Part shown: in pieces, positions 33,096 through 46,900 of the stretch
Position numbering within the stretch: position 1 is the first letter of the stretch
Layout of the letters: each line of letters starts with the position of its first letter
Origin: Phoronis australis
Lineage: Eukaryota; Phoronida; Phoronidae
DNA length: 64,000 nt
NCBI GenBank assembly: GCA_002633005.1
Contig: NMRA01000220.1
Location: 513,337-577,336 of the forward strand
Direction: 5' to 3'
Made by a program: the position numbers and the translations under genes
Notes under the pieces: model-generated
The model's database searches: none
The model's input: the letters and a program-made list of their open reading frames with translations, nothing else
Told to the model about the DNA's origin: nothing

Positions 33096-34886
33096 TGGGT
33101 GGGGACATCTGCGACTAAATATGAAATCTTCCCTTTAGGTCGTCACGTTCTAATAGACTATGAATGAGCTTGAATAATGGGTGCGTGTGAGGGAACAATT
33201 GCAGCACAATTATCGTGTTGTTGCTTTACGCAGTCTTGTACAGGTAATTGTAAAAGAACTATGACTAATATTAGTACTGTCAACTTATTTGTTTTTGAAA
33301 GTCATTACAAGAAACTGTACGCCGGCAATGCAAGGACGTTACTCACGTGAATCAATTGTATTTTCTGTAAAACGATCAAGGTTTTATGTTGCCGCTTCTT
33401 CGCCTTTTAAGTCAAGTAAACTATTTGTGTAGCGAAATTTCTAATGCGTAAGGATGAATTTTCTGGAATTTCAAACAGTTGATTAAATAGTTCGAAATTC
33501 TAACTGTTTAATGTAAGTAAATACATGTACATGTACACTTAAGTCTTACCTGCTGCAGGCTTGAATTATATTTGGATGTTTTGAAGAAAAAAATGGATAA
33601 CAAAATATTGATAACGAATATCACCAGTAAACGTAAACGTGTATCTTATGAAAAGACAGGTCAATTGTCAGGTTTCTTGTTAATCTGGTGACCTCCACGA
33701 CGCGACGACGATAACTGTGAACATGACAGCTGCAAATCCTCACAGCCGCACCGTCAACAGGAATGTCAGTTCATGAAGTTCGTTTATGCAATGAAACCAG
33801 GAATTTTATGACTGAGACAACAAAGTTCATTGCACCACCAATTCAAATAGACTTTACATCTAAGGTTTCTGACCAAGAGTTTATTGCTGAATAAAAATGG
33901 CAACATTTCAGAGGTTCCAAGATATCCCTTGAGTGAAAGTTGTCGAGAAAATTTTAAAGCGGTTTTCGGGGTTTTGACGCAATCTTTTACACGACTTGAA
34001 ATACAGTTTTTCTAATTTAATGGAGCGCGAGTGTGCATAGAAACGATAATCATGAATTTTTGCTTGTCGTTTTTCCATGCTTATTTGAAAAGAGAGCTTT
34101 CGTATTTGTTGCTTATATTGAAAAGTGTTTGTTTATGATTGGCTTGCNCTAGCGCGTTTCTTAATTTTTTTCCCCATAATAGTTCAAAACCCCAATTCAT
34201 ACGAGTACAGGCTGATTTGTACTTTCTGGAAGTACACTGACATGTTTGGCGAAAAATGTGATTTTCTGAGATTAGTCGTATCGCGCAGTAAAATCTGCCG
34301 CCTCAACGGTCGCACTTCAACTCTCTAAACCGCACTTGTGTGTTAAGCTTAGACAGGATCCAAGAAAAATGTTCAAATTTGGCTAACTTGGGAAAATCAT
34401 ACCTCAGAAATAGAACTTTCAGCTACTATTCTTTCTGATCTGTTCTCCAAAAGGCTGTTAGGAATTGTTTTAAAATGCAATGTACTTTTACATGAGGGCT
34501 ATCAAATAACAAGACTTTTACGGTCTTTAGGAAAAAAAATAAAAGTTCCAAAACACAAAAGCGAAAGGACGATTTCGAAAACTGCAACAGTAATTTTGAG
34601 ATTTGATCTTTAACACATATATCAACCAACTTCTTGAATTGGTGACCAGTTTTGACAGGTTTAAGAAACCGTTGTATTTCTTAATAATATTAAAAAATAG
34701 TATTTTAACCATCTTTTCAAGTCATACCTTTCGGATGCTCATGCATGAGAGCGATATCCTATTATAAGTGAAAAGAGAGGTTGATTAATCTCTCAGTCAT
34801 ACACACACGTAATCTACTAGTACAAAATCGCTCGTAGCTCAAACTAATCGCTCATGCATTTATTGCGCCATAAACAAAATAATTAA
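33096..34886. other. Intergenic DNA upstream of CPA-2, no gene recognised
   Basis: AT-rich with short spurious frames only. It contains an ambiguous base at 34147. No ORF here shows recognisable protein motifs. Confidence 0.4.
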
Positions 34887-36487
34887 AGGAGCGTGCCACC
34901 CCAAAACAACCTAATTTGTATCAATTTAGATTGAGTAGTTCTACTCCATAACGACACGTACGGTTGCGTTACCTGACACCTGACGGCAGACGGAGGTGTT
35001 GAAATTATCGGTTTCACAGGCAGTCTGTTCAGCAGTTCACAACACGGCTTACTGGTGTCAGCTTATCGCTTGAAGTCATCGTTTAACACCAATAAATCAT
35101 CAAACTTCGATGTAAAACCCTTAAAAATACACCGAGTTCTTATAAAAACGTGTTGTTTTATTTCGCTCTTACGGATTTATTGGTATTTGGACACACCATA
35201 GCCTACAAATTTCGGCAGGTCAATAAGGTCCGTAGCAGGAGTTTAGGATCTGTTCGGAGATAATTTCGAAGTATTTTCCGTGAGATAAAGACAGGAGAAC
35301 CTAGATCTGTGTTTTTTAGACTAATGATTTTTTGATTTCTAAACACAAAACGCTGGTTATCCCGGCCAGTGGCTCGGAAACTGATCAGACATTACGAACA
35401 TAAACCAGCCAAAGTTCAGTGGAAACTAAACTTCGAGTCAAGAAAATACTATACTAGTGAGCCAAAGTAATGTACACGTGATTATGTTGGTGAATTAGCC
35501 ACGAAACTGCAAATCTACTTACTCGTCGGGGGCCGCGAATTCACTAGGGTTCCGCTTTGGCCCGCAAAGCACCCTCTGGGCAGAAGTTGTACATTGACAA
35601 TCATTATTTGAGTAATGTAAACGTAGATAAAGATTCCCCTAACACCTAGCCGTGGGATGGAAATTGAGTTGTTTCACAACAGTTTCTGTCAGCAAACACT
35701 AAATTAGCATGAGCTCACACGGCCTCGGTGGCCCGTCAATGAGTTTTATTGCACCTAAAACCGGTAATGCAGTGATTTATTCATTGCTGGCTTGTCAAAT
35801 CACTTGCACTCACAAACACTCCAAAGGCATTACAAATTGCATCTAATGAGACAGACTTTGTTTCAGTTGGTTAGGGTGAGAAGGCATTTCGAAACAGAAC
35901 GCTCAGTACTAAACGCCAACATGGCAACTCGCAATCCCGACTTAGGACGAGCTAGAGCTCATCAGTCCCGACTTCGCAGGTGGATCGTTAAGTTTTACAG
36001 GCTATCAATTCAAACAGGAATACAGTGATGAAGAAATACTAGAGAGGCGCCGTGAACAAGCTCAGACAACGGAACATGGAGTTATTTGGTAAGCCGGCCA
36101 TTCGTCACTGAGGCACTGTCGACGTCTGCATGCCACAGACACGGAGATGTTTCACGGCCTCATACTTGCTATTTACAGCGTACATTTCATTCTTCACTAC
36201 AATGAGCCACTTCTTAAGCATTTTGGACTCTCGAGGAAGTAAAATACAAAACGATATACCCGCTTTCCTCGCAGCTGCTTAGTTCGGACAAGCGGCAACG
36301 ATGTACCGCATCATAGCGGCATTCACTCTGCGTAAGAACCACTGACGTCGCTAGCGTCGTTTCTCACCTTCCTCACAGGTTAACGCGACACCTCTTGGCA
36401 AGGTAAGGCGACCGTATGCGAGGCGATGTGGATTTTGACCGATTAAGATTACAAAAAAGACTAAGTTAAATCGGGTGACATTCTCCT
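34887..36487 (+). mobile_element. Transposon encoding a P2X7-like protein, copy 1 (decayed)
   Basis: Ends AGGAGCGTGCCACCCC and, in reverse complement, AGGAGAATGTCACCCG, flanked on both sides by TTAA (34883-34886, 36488-36491). Some 1.6 kb is collinear with 48442-50242. The ORF start MATRNPDLGRARAHQ (35922 on) is homologous to MATRNSDLEEYSSDE of copy 2 but soon frame-shifts. No transposase is seen, so it is non-autonomous or truncated. It lies between CPA-2 and CPA-3. Confidence 0.7.
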
Positions 36488-36491
36488 TTAA

Positions 36492-37953
36492 GAGCTGTAT
36501 TCGCATATTCGTAAAAGCTATGAATATGAAAATTTATCACCAATGTTCGCTGTAATTTTGTCATTTGTTTTGTTTTGATAACCATGACATATCCTGCCTT
36601 CCATATCTGCGGAAGAATATGAAATCAAAACCGACCTCATTAAATCGCGAGGTCATGCTGGACACGTCGCGTTAAGAAAACATTACATATAATTGTGGTT
36701 GGATGTTATTCGTTTAAAGAATTATTTTTAAGCTCTATTGATTTACACGAACCCATGACCTTGCGTATCCCACCACGCCACACTGCTTTCTCTGTCGTCT
36801 AAAGACCGCCGTTAATCTGACAACACCTCCTAACGCTGGGTGATTGTTGTCTTGTTTACCGGCAACACGTGCACGCAGGTTGGTTCTTATTTATTACAGA
36901 TAATTTTGCGGCTTGCAAGCCATGGTGCATTGGCAGGATTATTTACGAGCATCCAGCATCAGCAATCCTGCATAGACTCCTATCAACCTCACTTTCGACA
37001 CCGACTGTGTGGTAGGCCTCTACCGGGTCTCAATGGCATTGCGATGGTTGATACTTAAAATATGCGTACGTGATGATAATTGTTTCTGATGATATCGAGA
37101 ATTCAGTGCAGCCAACTTGAATGAGGGTGAACTTTAACTTATGTACACAAAAAGCCTTTTAAAGGGAAATTGTCGAGAAGGGACCTCAACATATGTGCCA
37201 ATTTTCATAAATTTGCTACAGCAATTTGAAATACAACTGTCGCGTAAGTACAGTGGCCATATTGCAGAGTGCAGTCAGTAGTGAGCAGACTGTGTTCCGT
37301 CGATCTGAAGGCTCCCTTGTGAAAAATCCCATAATACAAGCAACAATCTTCGTAAGTTTTCAAGGCTTTTAATACAATGGCATTTTGTTTGCTACAAAGT
37401 GTAACAACGGGAACCGTGCTTTTTCCGTGTCTACTAGGAATACCGTATACCACGATAACGTGTCACTCATCGGCCAATTGAGGTCGCTGAAGTCAATGCT
37501 TTCCAGTATTTCCAACGAGTTTGCATCCTATTTCAGATAAATTTTATTTGAATATCAAACTGAAAATATCATTGCAGATATTGGAGTCTTATTCGCTTCT
37601 ATTCTGATATTAGTGTTCTTTGCTACATTTCATTGTGTTTCTGAGATATGACGTTCGAAAGTTTGCTAAATTTTCCATTTCCGAGGGAACTAGATAACCT
37701 TAAATCCCCTAACCACGCAGTCCTGGGCCAGAAAACACCAAGCTAGGGTGGGAGGGATCGTACCTGGAATTTAGAGGCGCAGCCGTAGAAGGGTTTCCAC
37801 CAGCTAAAATGTAGCAAATTACGGTGCATAAATATTTGCATAATTATATGTTCTTGTGAACTGTGTGCCGGTTGGTCTATTACAGGTGTAAATGTAGACG
37901 AAAATAAAGTTTTCATCTGAAAATTACAGTGTAGGGAAAAATGCGAAACTTGA
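36492..37953. other. 3' flank of CPA-3, no gene recognised
   Basis: Short frames only, without recognisable protein motifs. No clear repeat boundary apart from the transposon end at 36487. Confidence 0.4.
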
Positions 37954-37959
37954 TTTATT
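37954..37959 (-). terminator. Candidate poly(A) signal of CPA-3
   Basis: AATAAA on the - strand, 29 nt past the CPA-3 stop codon, a normal position for a short 3' UTR. Confidence 0.55.
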
Positions 37960-37987
37960 CATTTTTACATAATAATTAAATTTTGAA

Positions 37988-40900
37988 TTAAATTTGAATT
38001 GCGTTGACGACAGCTTTCGTGGCGGCCCAGATTTCTCTGCCGCTGTTAGGTATCTCCGAATCGTCGACAACAAAACCACTGCTGCTCATGCGGGAGGGGA
38101 ACAGTTCCAGAACATACGAGTACTTGATGCCAGCGACTCCTTTAGCCCAATCATATGAACCACCGGACGCAGGATCTAATGGAAAACATTCAATAAATTA
38201 TTAGTGTCCAGCAAGAATCAATGACAGGCTTCAGTAGATAAGTTACGCACAACGAAAAATTTCTCAAACAGCGCTTCTGACAGCTCTGCCTTGTCTTATT
38301 GCCAGTTTATTAAGTCGCACGCTCGTTTACTTGTGGTAACAAAAATTCTAGCACATCTTCCTATCGTTGCACTGTACACGTGCATGCTTTACTTACAGAG
38401 AATTGAAGGAGGGTTTCCAATTTCAAAGTCTCGCCCGTTCACTGATTTTAGAGCTTCCTTTCCAATAGTAGCCACTCTTTCCTGAAAAGGGAATGATATT
38501 TTTCGTTTTTCTAATGAAACCTGTTTTGGTTTCTGACAGAATAGGCCACCATAATAACTGAAACCATGACATATTTTTGTATCAAAAAGAATTTAGAACT
38601 CCCTGATACGTTTTGTACAACTGTGGTTATAATTGCTATTTGTATGTGATAGTTCATTGCCGACCCACTGTGTTATGTTTAAGGTATAAAAGGGTCTGGT
38701 CCGCTTAATTGTGTGTTCTAAATTCTCAGGTTAAGCATGCTGCCGAATGTCGTTTCCGTTTTCCAGTAATAATATTACACATGCATATCACCAGTTTCTC
38801 TTCAGGCTTCCAGCTTCATACTTTACAGCTAGCAGCGTTTGTTCGCATACAGCTTAATTCAAAATTCACTTCTCAGCTACATGTAGTACGCTCGGCAAAA
38901 TTTTGTAATAAGGGAAAATCTCCGTCCACGGACTGTTTTCAGTAAATGTTTTGTACTTATCGAAGAGTTAGGCCACTGTCTCATAAGAAATTCAATTCGT
39001 AACGTCTTCGGCAAAATCAATTTATCTGTCATTTTAAGAATTTTGCGCATTCGACCATCACTACAAAATTGTTGTTTTTACATTTTCAAAATCCCCTTGG
39101 GTATACACTGTAGCTAATCATGTGTAGAAAACGATGAACATCCTTCTTGCCACTTGACCTAAGGGTCAAGTTTTCCGTAGCAATCTGATTATGAGTAAAC
39201 ACAAACAAGTTCATGGTCAACGTATTGCTTCCGATACATAGCGTAATCAGATTGACAAAAGTACATAGTTTCTGCTTTCTAAAGACGTCAAGAATTTTAC
39301 AAATGAAACTAATGTGACCACGTGCTTTGTGTGTAATGAATGGTGATATCTCGCGAAGTCCTGCGTGATCTTGCGTTTTCACGACTATGGGGGTCTACGG
39401 AGCGCAGGCCATACGTCACAAACAGGAATACTAAAAGACAATAAGAGCAAAACAATACAGATAATCAGAGGTGCAGTGGCACATTAAGGCTGCCTTGGCA
39501 TATTCAGGAAATGTATTCTGCGGATAGAGACATAAGCGGTCTCACCTGATTTTTTGTTATCTTCACTAGCCAAGAGTCAGCTTGTTATTTGTTATTTGTT
39601 TTTAGCACATCAAGTCTGTAGATACTGCTTTTATCACAGGGGAATATTCAACAATGCGTTCCGCCAACTGCCTCGGCTCTTAGTGGCTAATAACTGATGT
39701 TGTTTAATTTTTGTGCGAGGAAACCATTTTGGTTGCTCGTCATCCTTTTTAAGCACATACAGTAGTGACTTTCGCAAAAAAAATAAATTAACGTGTTTGT
39801 CTGTTGGTGATCTGCTTCACAACTGCACGCTGGAAGATAAGAGATTGTGTAGAGAGCGCGAGTGGGCATATACCTATTGAGCTGCTTTACAAAAACTACA
39901 GTCGTACCTTCAACCAAACAGGACTCCCGAAATACAGTCGCATGGACCAGTATTCCGAAAAAATTCCAAATGTAGGCCCATGCACTTTGTAGTGTTTCCG
40001 AAAATGAACAGTGTCAGTGGGTATCTGACACAAACGAAGCTTTATGAGAAACAGGGCAGTGATTCACCACCTTTTTCGCTATCAAAGAAAAGCTAAATTG
40101 TCGCAAATAAGCATCACAGTAGTTGAAATCGTCTGCAAATCTACGTCAGTCGTGATCACCTCATTAAGAACACATTAGGAAATTTGAAAACTTATCTTTT
40201 AAGCGGTTTGACGAACAGAGGAAGAACGCCGAAAATAAACGAAACTAAATAATAAAATGACAACAAGTGAACAAAACTCTTGTGGAGACCGTCTGAAAAT
40301 TGGAAAATAACGTCCTTAAAAGGATATCTTACCCATGTTCGGCCTTTTAATAGAAATAAAATAACGTCCCTATCTAGTGCTCTAAAACAAAATAAGGCTG
40401 TAACCCTCGGCAACCCTCAAATATTTCTAGCAAAATTTGAAAATTCATTGGAAAGTTTACTAAACCGGCAAACGTAATCAACGGGTTTGGCGAGTTACAC
40501 AACAACTGTAGGGAAAGACCACCACCAAGTACTACAATACTCTTTCTGTGACAAAGAGAATATTAAGTTTTTAGTATCCTTTTATTAGAAACTAATTTGT
40601 CGAATTCCATGAAAATCTGACAAGAAACTCCGTGAATATAGAGGGTAGCATAAAACACCCAAATTGACCTATTGCCAGGATTTTGAGTGACGGCTTAACT
40701 GACCAATTAGAATGCAGCTGTCTTGACACACCTTCTTTTCCAAGCAGCCATTTTACCAGATAAACAGCACGTTTACCCGGTAAAAAGTCTTATTTGTATG
40801 TCGACACTTCGCAAGGGGGCGGAGCTTGCGATAGGTCAGTTGCCGGTAGGAGGCACAGCGGAAATTGAATCCATTCGACTTTGGCTCATGCCGTCCCATC

Positions 40901-43900
40901 CATGATAGGTGTGGAACATGTGTTCACGAAAATCCATAAAGGGTCTTTGGAGGTACATGTAGAATGGCGAGGTTTTGTGTTTATGGTGGTTGTGACAACT
41001 TAGCATTTGACCTCGCTGTGGGTTTTTTTCACTTTCCCGCGGGACATTAGAGAAGCGCATGTGTGGCAGATGTTTGTACAAGAAACTCGCGTGTTGGTGG
41101 ACATGACACACTGACGCAAATGTATGTCACACCCACGACTCGGTGGAGCTAAGAAAATGATTTCTATTAAAATCGCTTTTCTTCTATATTCTCGTTTTTG
41201 GATATTGAATTCGCAATTGTGATAAGCAGTGATATAACGGTTTAATGAAGCTTACTATGTTCAAATCATGTTTTAAGCACTTAAATACATATCAGCAAAA
41301 ATAAAACTAATAATGGACTTATGTCCTACCGTGTTGACGTAAACGAAAACCCGCGGAATCATACGTGTCCCCGTAGTTGGGCCAGCGGTGCTGGTTCATT
41401 GTGCTTTTGAGAGATTGCTTGGTTTCACCCTCGTAGGACTCAGTACACCCCTTGTCCTAACACACAAAGCCATAAACCACATTGGAGACTTTTTCCCTGG
41501 GAACCGAGGCAATCTAGGAATGGTAGAGAATTGCTCTTGCTGTATTCGTGTGTACATGTGATGTTCGGGTCTCTGTGATTGACGAAATCAAACAAAACTT
41601 ACTCAACTCAGATTTCTTGAGAATCACGAATGTGTCAACGACGTACCTCAACCACAAGATGGAGGAGTACCATCGTAGCTGTCCAGAGCTTTCCTCGCCG
41701 ATTACGTCAGTCGGACACCACCACGGCAGTTGCTAGTCCTCGCGATGAGGACGCAACGTGCGTCTCTCAGTTGAAATGTAAGTCCAGTACAGTGTATTAA
41801 TTTTAAGTTAATTTGCTGATATGTATCGACTGGAGGTTTAAAATTCACCATATGACTTAAATACATATATACGCGGGTACACACGTACGGATAATACATA
41901 AATACATGTACATGTGTGTGCGTGTGTTTCTGTGTGTGCGTGCGAGTGTGTGTGTTGGCGCATACAATGTAGGAGACATTTCGCCACCATTAAACTGTCA
42001 ATGTAAAATTATAAAACGAAACTCACACCATTCTTAAATTCGCATTTTTGGTGTTGACTGTTAATAATCCTTTACTTGCATCTGGTGGTTTCTATAGTCT
42101 TGCTGGTAACGAAAGTCTTATTCTGTCACAGTACGGAACGTTGTGAAACCGACTTTGCGAGCTTAAGTGGCTTAATTCATTTTTTCGCTTCCTGGTCAAA
42201 CGAAGGAAAATGTAATTTCGAGTAACAGTACTAGGATACCATTGAAACCACTGATGTACCCCAATCTCACACCAAACGTCACAATCTCCGCTAAAAGATC
42301 CCTGTTTCCGAAAGTAGACCCGACAGCCAAAGCTTGTATTTGGGCAATAGAGGGGTATTTATGACGTGTTCTGTACACACGTTTTGAGTGTTTACTAACA
42401 AAAACGTTCCCGGTACAAACTTAATCTCACTTAGGATCCTACTGGTTCTCAGATTACAACACCCTTTTACAAACCATGGTTAGAATGAGAGCACTACAAG
42501 TTTCCGAAAAATCACAAATTTTTCAAAAGACCTTGAGGTATTTTGGTCGCAGACTTACGTCGGGAAAACGTCGGACGCTTAATTCAAGGATTCCTTTTAT
42601 TTAGAGTCCACGAAAATCCTCTCAGATTACACAATTGTGGAGGTAATTACATGTAGCTCTGCTGTTTTGCTTTAACTGTTTTATTCCGACAAGAAGAGCG
42701 CTTGTTACGGAAATTCAAACATTGCTGTTTTCACTAAAGTAAATAATCATTTCATGTTGAACATGGATGCGTGCAAAATTGCTACACAACATTTTTTTTG
42801 AAAACGTCAAGAGACAAATGCTTTTTAAAATGTGCTGTAACAATTTCTGGAGGTGTATTTTATCTACTTACTAGTTCTGCCACATCACTTGGTTGCACCC
42901 TGTTAGTGTAGGCCCAAGGCGTCAGCCAAAGCTGGGAGTAGGCGTGAAGGGAGAAGAAGAGCTTTAAATTCTCCCTCTTTTCCATGACAAAGTCCCGGAT
43001 GTTTTGCGTACATTTCTCGGAAAATGCGTGCGGTCCGGCGTAAAGGAGATTGCAGGGCTCGGGGCTTGTGCCAGTCTCTGCCAATTAAGAAAGAGACTTT
43101 GAACAACCATCAGGGACGAGTTTCGGGGACGCACGACACTTAGGTTATGGAACGAAAGTAGTGGCATCTGCTTGCAGCATGGTTCAATATGCAAGCCTCA
43201 CCGAAGAATCGTTTGACTGACGACCACTGCGTAAAAAGATCACGGACATACTCTTGAACTTACACTCGCCTTTATCTCGCTTGATTTCAAGTGGTCTTGC
43301 GTGATCTTTCCTTACGGGACACGAGCTCGAGTGGATACACAGCAATGCATCGCGCAGGCGTGCTTCTCACGTCGCAGCATTGCACTTACATTGACGAGCG
43401 GACCCGAAAGAAAGGTAACGGTTATTAATGCGGAGCGGTGGGAACAAACAAATTAGATTTTGCCAAAATCTCCCCCCATGTCGCCTTCATTCTCGCCTAT
43501 GCCACATCTTTTGAAATCCCCCAATCGCCACCAACTTCGCCCCATGCATGTCGTTATCAACTGTGCACTTTACCAGTAGCCACCACGGTTACACACCAGT
43601 ATCGCTGCAGATTATTTAACTTAAAACACATGCACCCCACAACCCACTTATAATGGTCCAGCAGGGTCATAGCTGGACTGAAGTTTGGAGGATGGTTAGA
43701 ACGCTGCTGTCCTCGGACTGTCGTCATATGAAACTGTTAAAGATTATTTACCACTCCAGTGAAAGTCAAAATTTCTGTTGGCATCAGTTCCAAAACACGT
43801 TCTCCAGCCATTGTTACGTGGTGAACGAGTTTTACGCCATAATCGTTCCTGAAAAAGCAATATAACCGAGTATATTCAAGGCAATATAGTCACAAGCAGG

Positions 43901-46900
43901 TATTTCTACGCCAGTGTGTTTCTAAAACAAGCAATTACTGCATAGATTACATATTCAAAGACGGCCAACATTGACAATAAACGTTTCATGCGCAACATCT
44001 ACCGGTTGATATTCCTATTTATTGGATTTCCTGCTCGATACATTATTTTTCCTTCGAAACAGAAAATTAAATAGTTACGTGCTGTGCTCTTATTCGTCCA
44101 AACATCATTTCTCAACTCATTTAACAGTTTACTTGCAAATCTGATCAAAGGCTTGTGAAGGTAGGGCAACAGGATCAAACAGTTTTTAAAGTACAAATCC
44201 CGGAGTATTTGATGTCTCGTTATGTCAGATTTGTCAAATACTTTCACTATTCGTTGTAACATGAACCTTCACAATGCCGGGAAAATGTTTGAAGGAATTT
44301 GTAACAATTACTTACCACAATCTTGAAGCCAGTGGAGGATATCTTGATCACACATTGCGGATATACGGTTCCGGGGGGTGTCCCTCCTAGCTTACCGGGA
44401 GCATTTGAGCGCTATCGATAATACCGGGCGAATGGTTGGACCTTTCCAACCATTCACCCGGTATTTGCGATACCTGGAGAATGGGCCTTTTAGAAAGACG
44501 TTTCGGCATCTTATTGGTCTTAGGAATTAGCTCACTTTATTAGGACTGACCCCGTGATTTGTACTTTAAGTGATCATAATATTATTGTGATCATTATGAT
44601 CGAGACTATGGTTATCATTCGTGAACTTTCATGCGTTATATACATGTATACACAAAACGTACCGAGAGTGGCGTACATGAAGTAATATCCCACGAGACAT
44701 TATTACGCGTATCGACCGAGACCGAATTAATCCCATATGCTTCTTTTATTTTTCTGCAGATTTTTTAAATACTTCCCTAAGACTGTTCACGTGGCGGATC
44801 ACCTCCTATACATGTATGTATGTACTTGCGCGTTAGGCTGCAAGTTTTCTCTAGTGAAAGAAGCAGTTTTAAATGTGACGATTTATTTCTTGAAAAGAGA
44901 TAACAAAGATGAATACAAGGGTAACTTTTCGTTGAACTTGTAACATTTCCTGAAAATAGTTAAGTAACAACAATATTTGATATTGTAGTTACCGAGGGAT
45001 CGGCGCCTGAGTTCCAGACGATAAAATATTTAGCAAACGAAAACTGAGACAGAACTATCATATAACTAACAGTCCTGTTCCAGATGTTACGATTGAGACC
45101 TGATTGTATGTTGATCATTACTTACACTGCTATAATTGTATTACTTTAAACTATTTTCCGAAAATTTGGTGATCGAACCGGCTAACGACGTCGAGTCGAC
45201 ATTGACCTACCTTTTGAACTTTTCACGTCAGAGGTCACAGTTGAAGTAATGCGGGAGGTGAATAAGGAAAACTTTATTACATGGCCGTATTTCCCCTCGA
45301 CAGATTCAACGCGTATGGGATAAATGTTTTTCTTACCGAAGTGTGAGAGTACTCGTATCCGTCTGGATTAGCCACGGGGAGAATGTACCAATCAAACCTG
45401 TCCACCAGCTGCTTGACTTCAGGACGAGTGGAATAGTCTTTGACCAGTCTCTCGATGATGTATACCAAGGTGGCTACCGTCAGCCATTCGCGACCGTGCA
45501 TACCAGCGTCCAGCCATAAGGCAGGCTTAGTGTAACCATTTGCACTGGGTCTCCCAACCTACATTGTGCCGAAAGAACACTGGTTGTAAGACGTACTGAC
45601 TGCGCCCACGTGGCATAGTTACCATCACCATCACAAGTTGTTCCAACAGTCAGGCTGCAAGTTTCTAAAGCGATGCCACGCAAATTTTCTCAAGATGTTA
45701 CCATGCATTACAGCGCAGCACCCGCTCACAAAATATAGCGATTGTGTTGTGTCAACGGAAAGCGTACATTTGTACCTAGTAACGCAAAGGCGGATTTAGG
45801 AAGGGGGGGGGGCAAGAAACATGCATGACGTCAGGTGCATTGTTCAACAATAACGACGAAACGCGTGATAATGCGACGTTATTGTTGCTACTGTATACGG
45901 CGTATAAAATATATGGAGCTGGGCCCAGGTATCTCTGTCTGGCCAGGAATTTAGCGTTGCTTACTGGATGAAAATATCCTGTAACTTGAACCCATAATAG
46001 AAGTGACCGACGGAATTCTTTATTTTATGAAGTTGAAATGGCCAAAGAAATTGTTAAACGACAACGGCGTGGAATAAAGCAGTTACAAACACCGTCGGGA
46101 ACAAGAGGGTTTGTGTGGAGGATCTGCTGATGTTATTTGTACTCCCTTGCCAATAGCTACATGTAACACCAATGGACGGAAAATCTACCTTCTTCCAAAA
46201 ACACCGCCATAGGAGGACCTGTCGATGCTGTGAAAATTGTTCGATTTCTGCTTTACGAGGGTTGGCTGGCTTCGGCCTCACTGAGGTTTTATAAATGCAA
46301 GAGCTGATGGAGGCTCTGCCATACTGTCCAACAAAGTGCAAGTCATCTTAAGCAGTTGTTGCCCTCCGAAGGCTTTCCCCAATAGTAATACATGTAGATT
46401 GACCACGAGGTACAATCGCTTGGCTGCTGAGCTGAATTAGGGGAATATCTGTAGCATATGGGTTCTCCCTCGAGTTACATGTATGTTTCAACGTGCCAGG
46501 TCACTGCATCCTACGATGTCAGGTTTTCCTAGATTTCTTATGTCTTTTCAGTCACTTATGCATTATCGCAATTGAGCTCTTGTCGTGCTCGAGTTCTTCG
46601 ATCCTTTGGCCAGATAGCTGTATTTTTTGAATTCCTAAAGGCAGTTAGGATAAACACCTCAAATCTGTCTATGAAATGGAAAGGAAAATGCTTGTGCACT
46701 ATACTCATTGTTGTAGTTAGAAGAAAGTTTCAACCGAAAAAGCATGCTGATAATACGACTGAAACAACATTTTATACGCGTAATGCCAGATATGGTGGTT
46801 CGGGTATCTCTAGCATGATCAAGTGGTGCACATGCGGTCATTCGGAACACTTCGGGTGTTTTCGTAGTTTCTTATCCAAATCTAATCGCACTGAGTTAGT

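Noticed and set aside
43999-44262. - strand 87-codon frame in CPA-3 intron 6
   Set aside because: Vaguely LINE-like in composition but no motif could be named, so it is not annotated.
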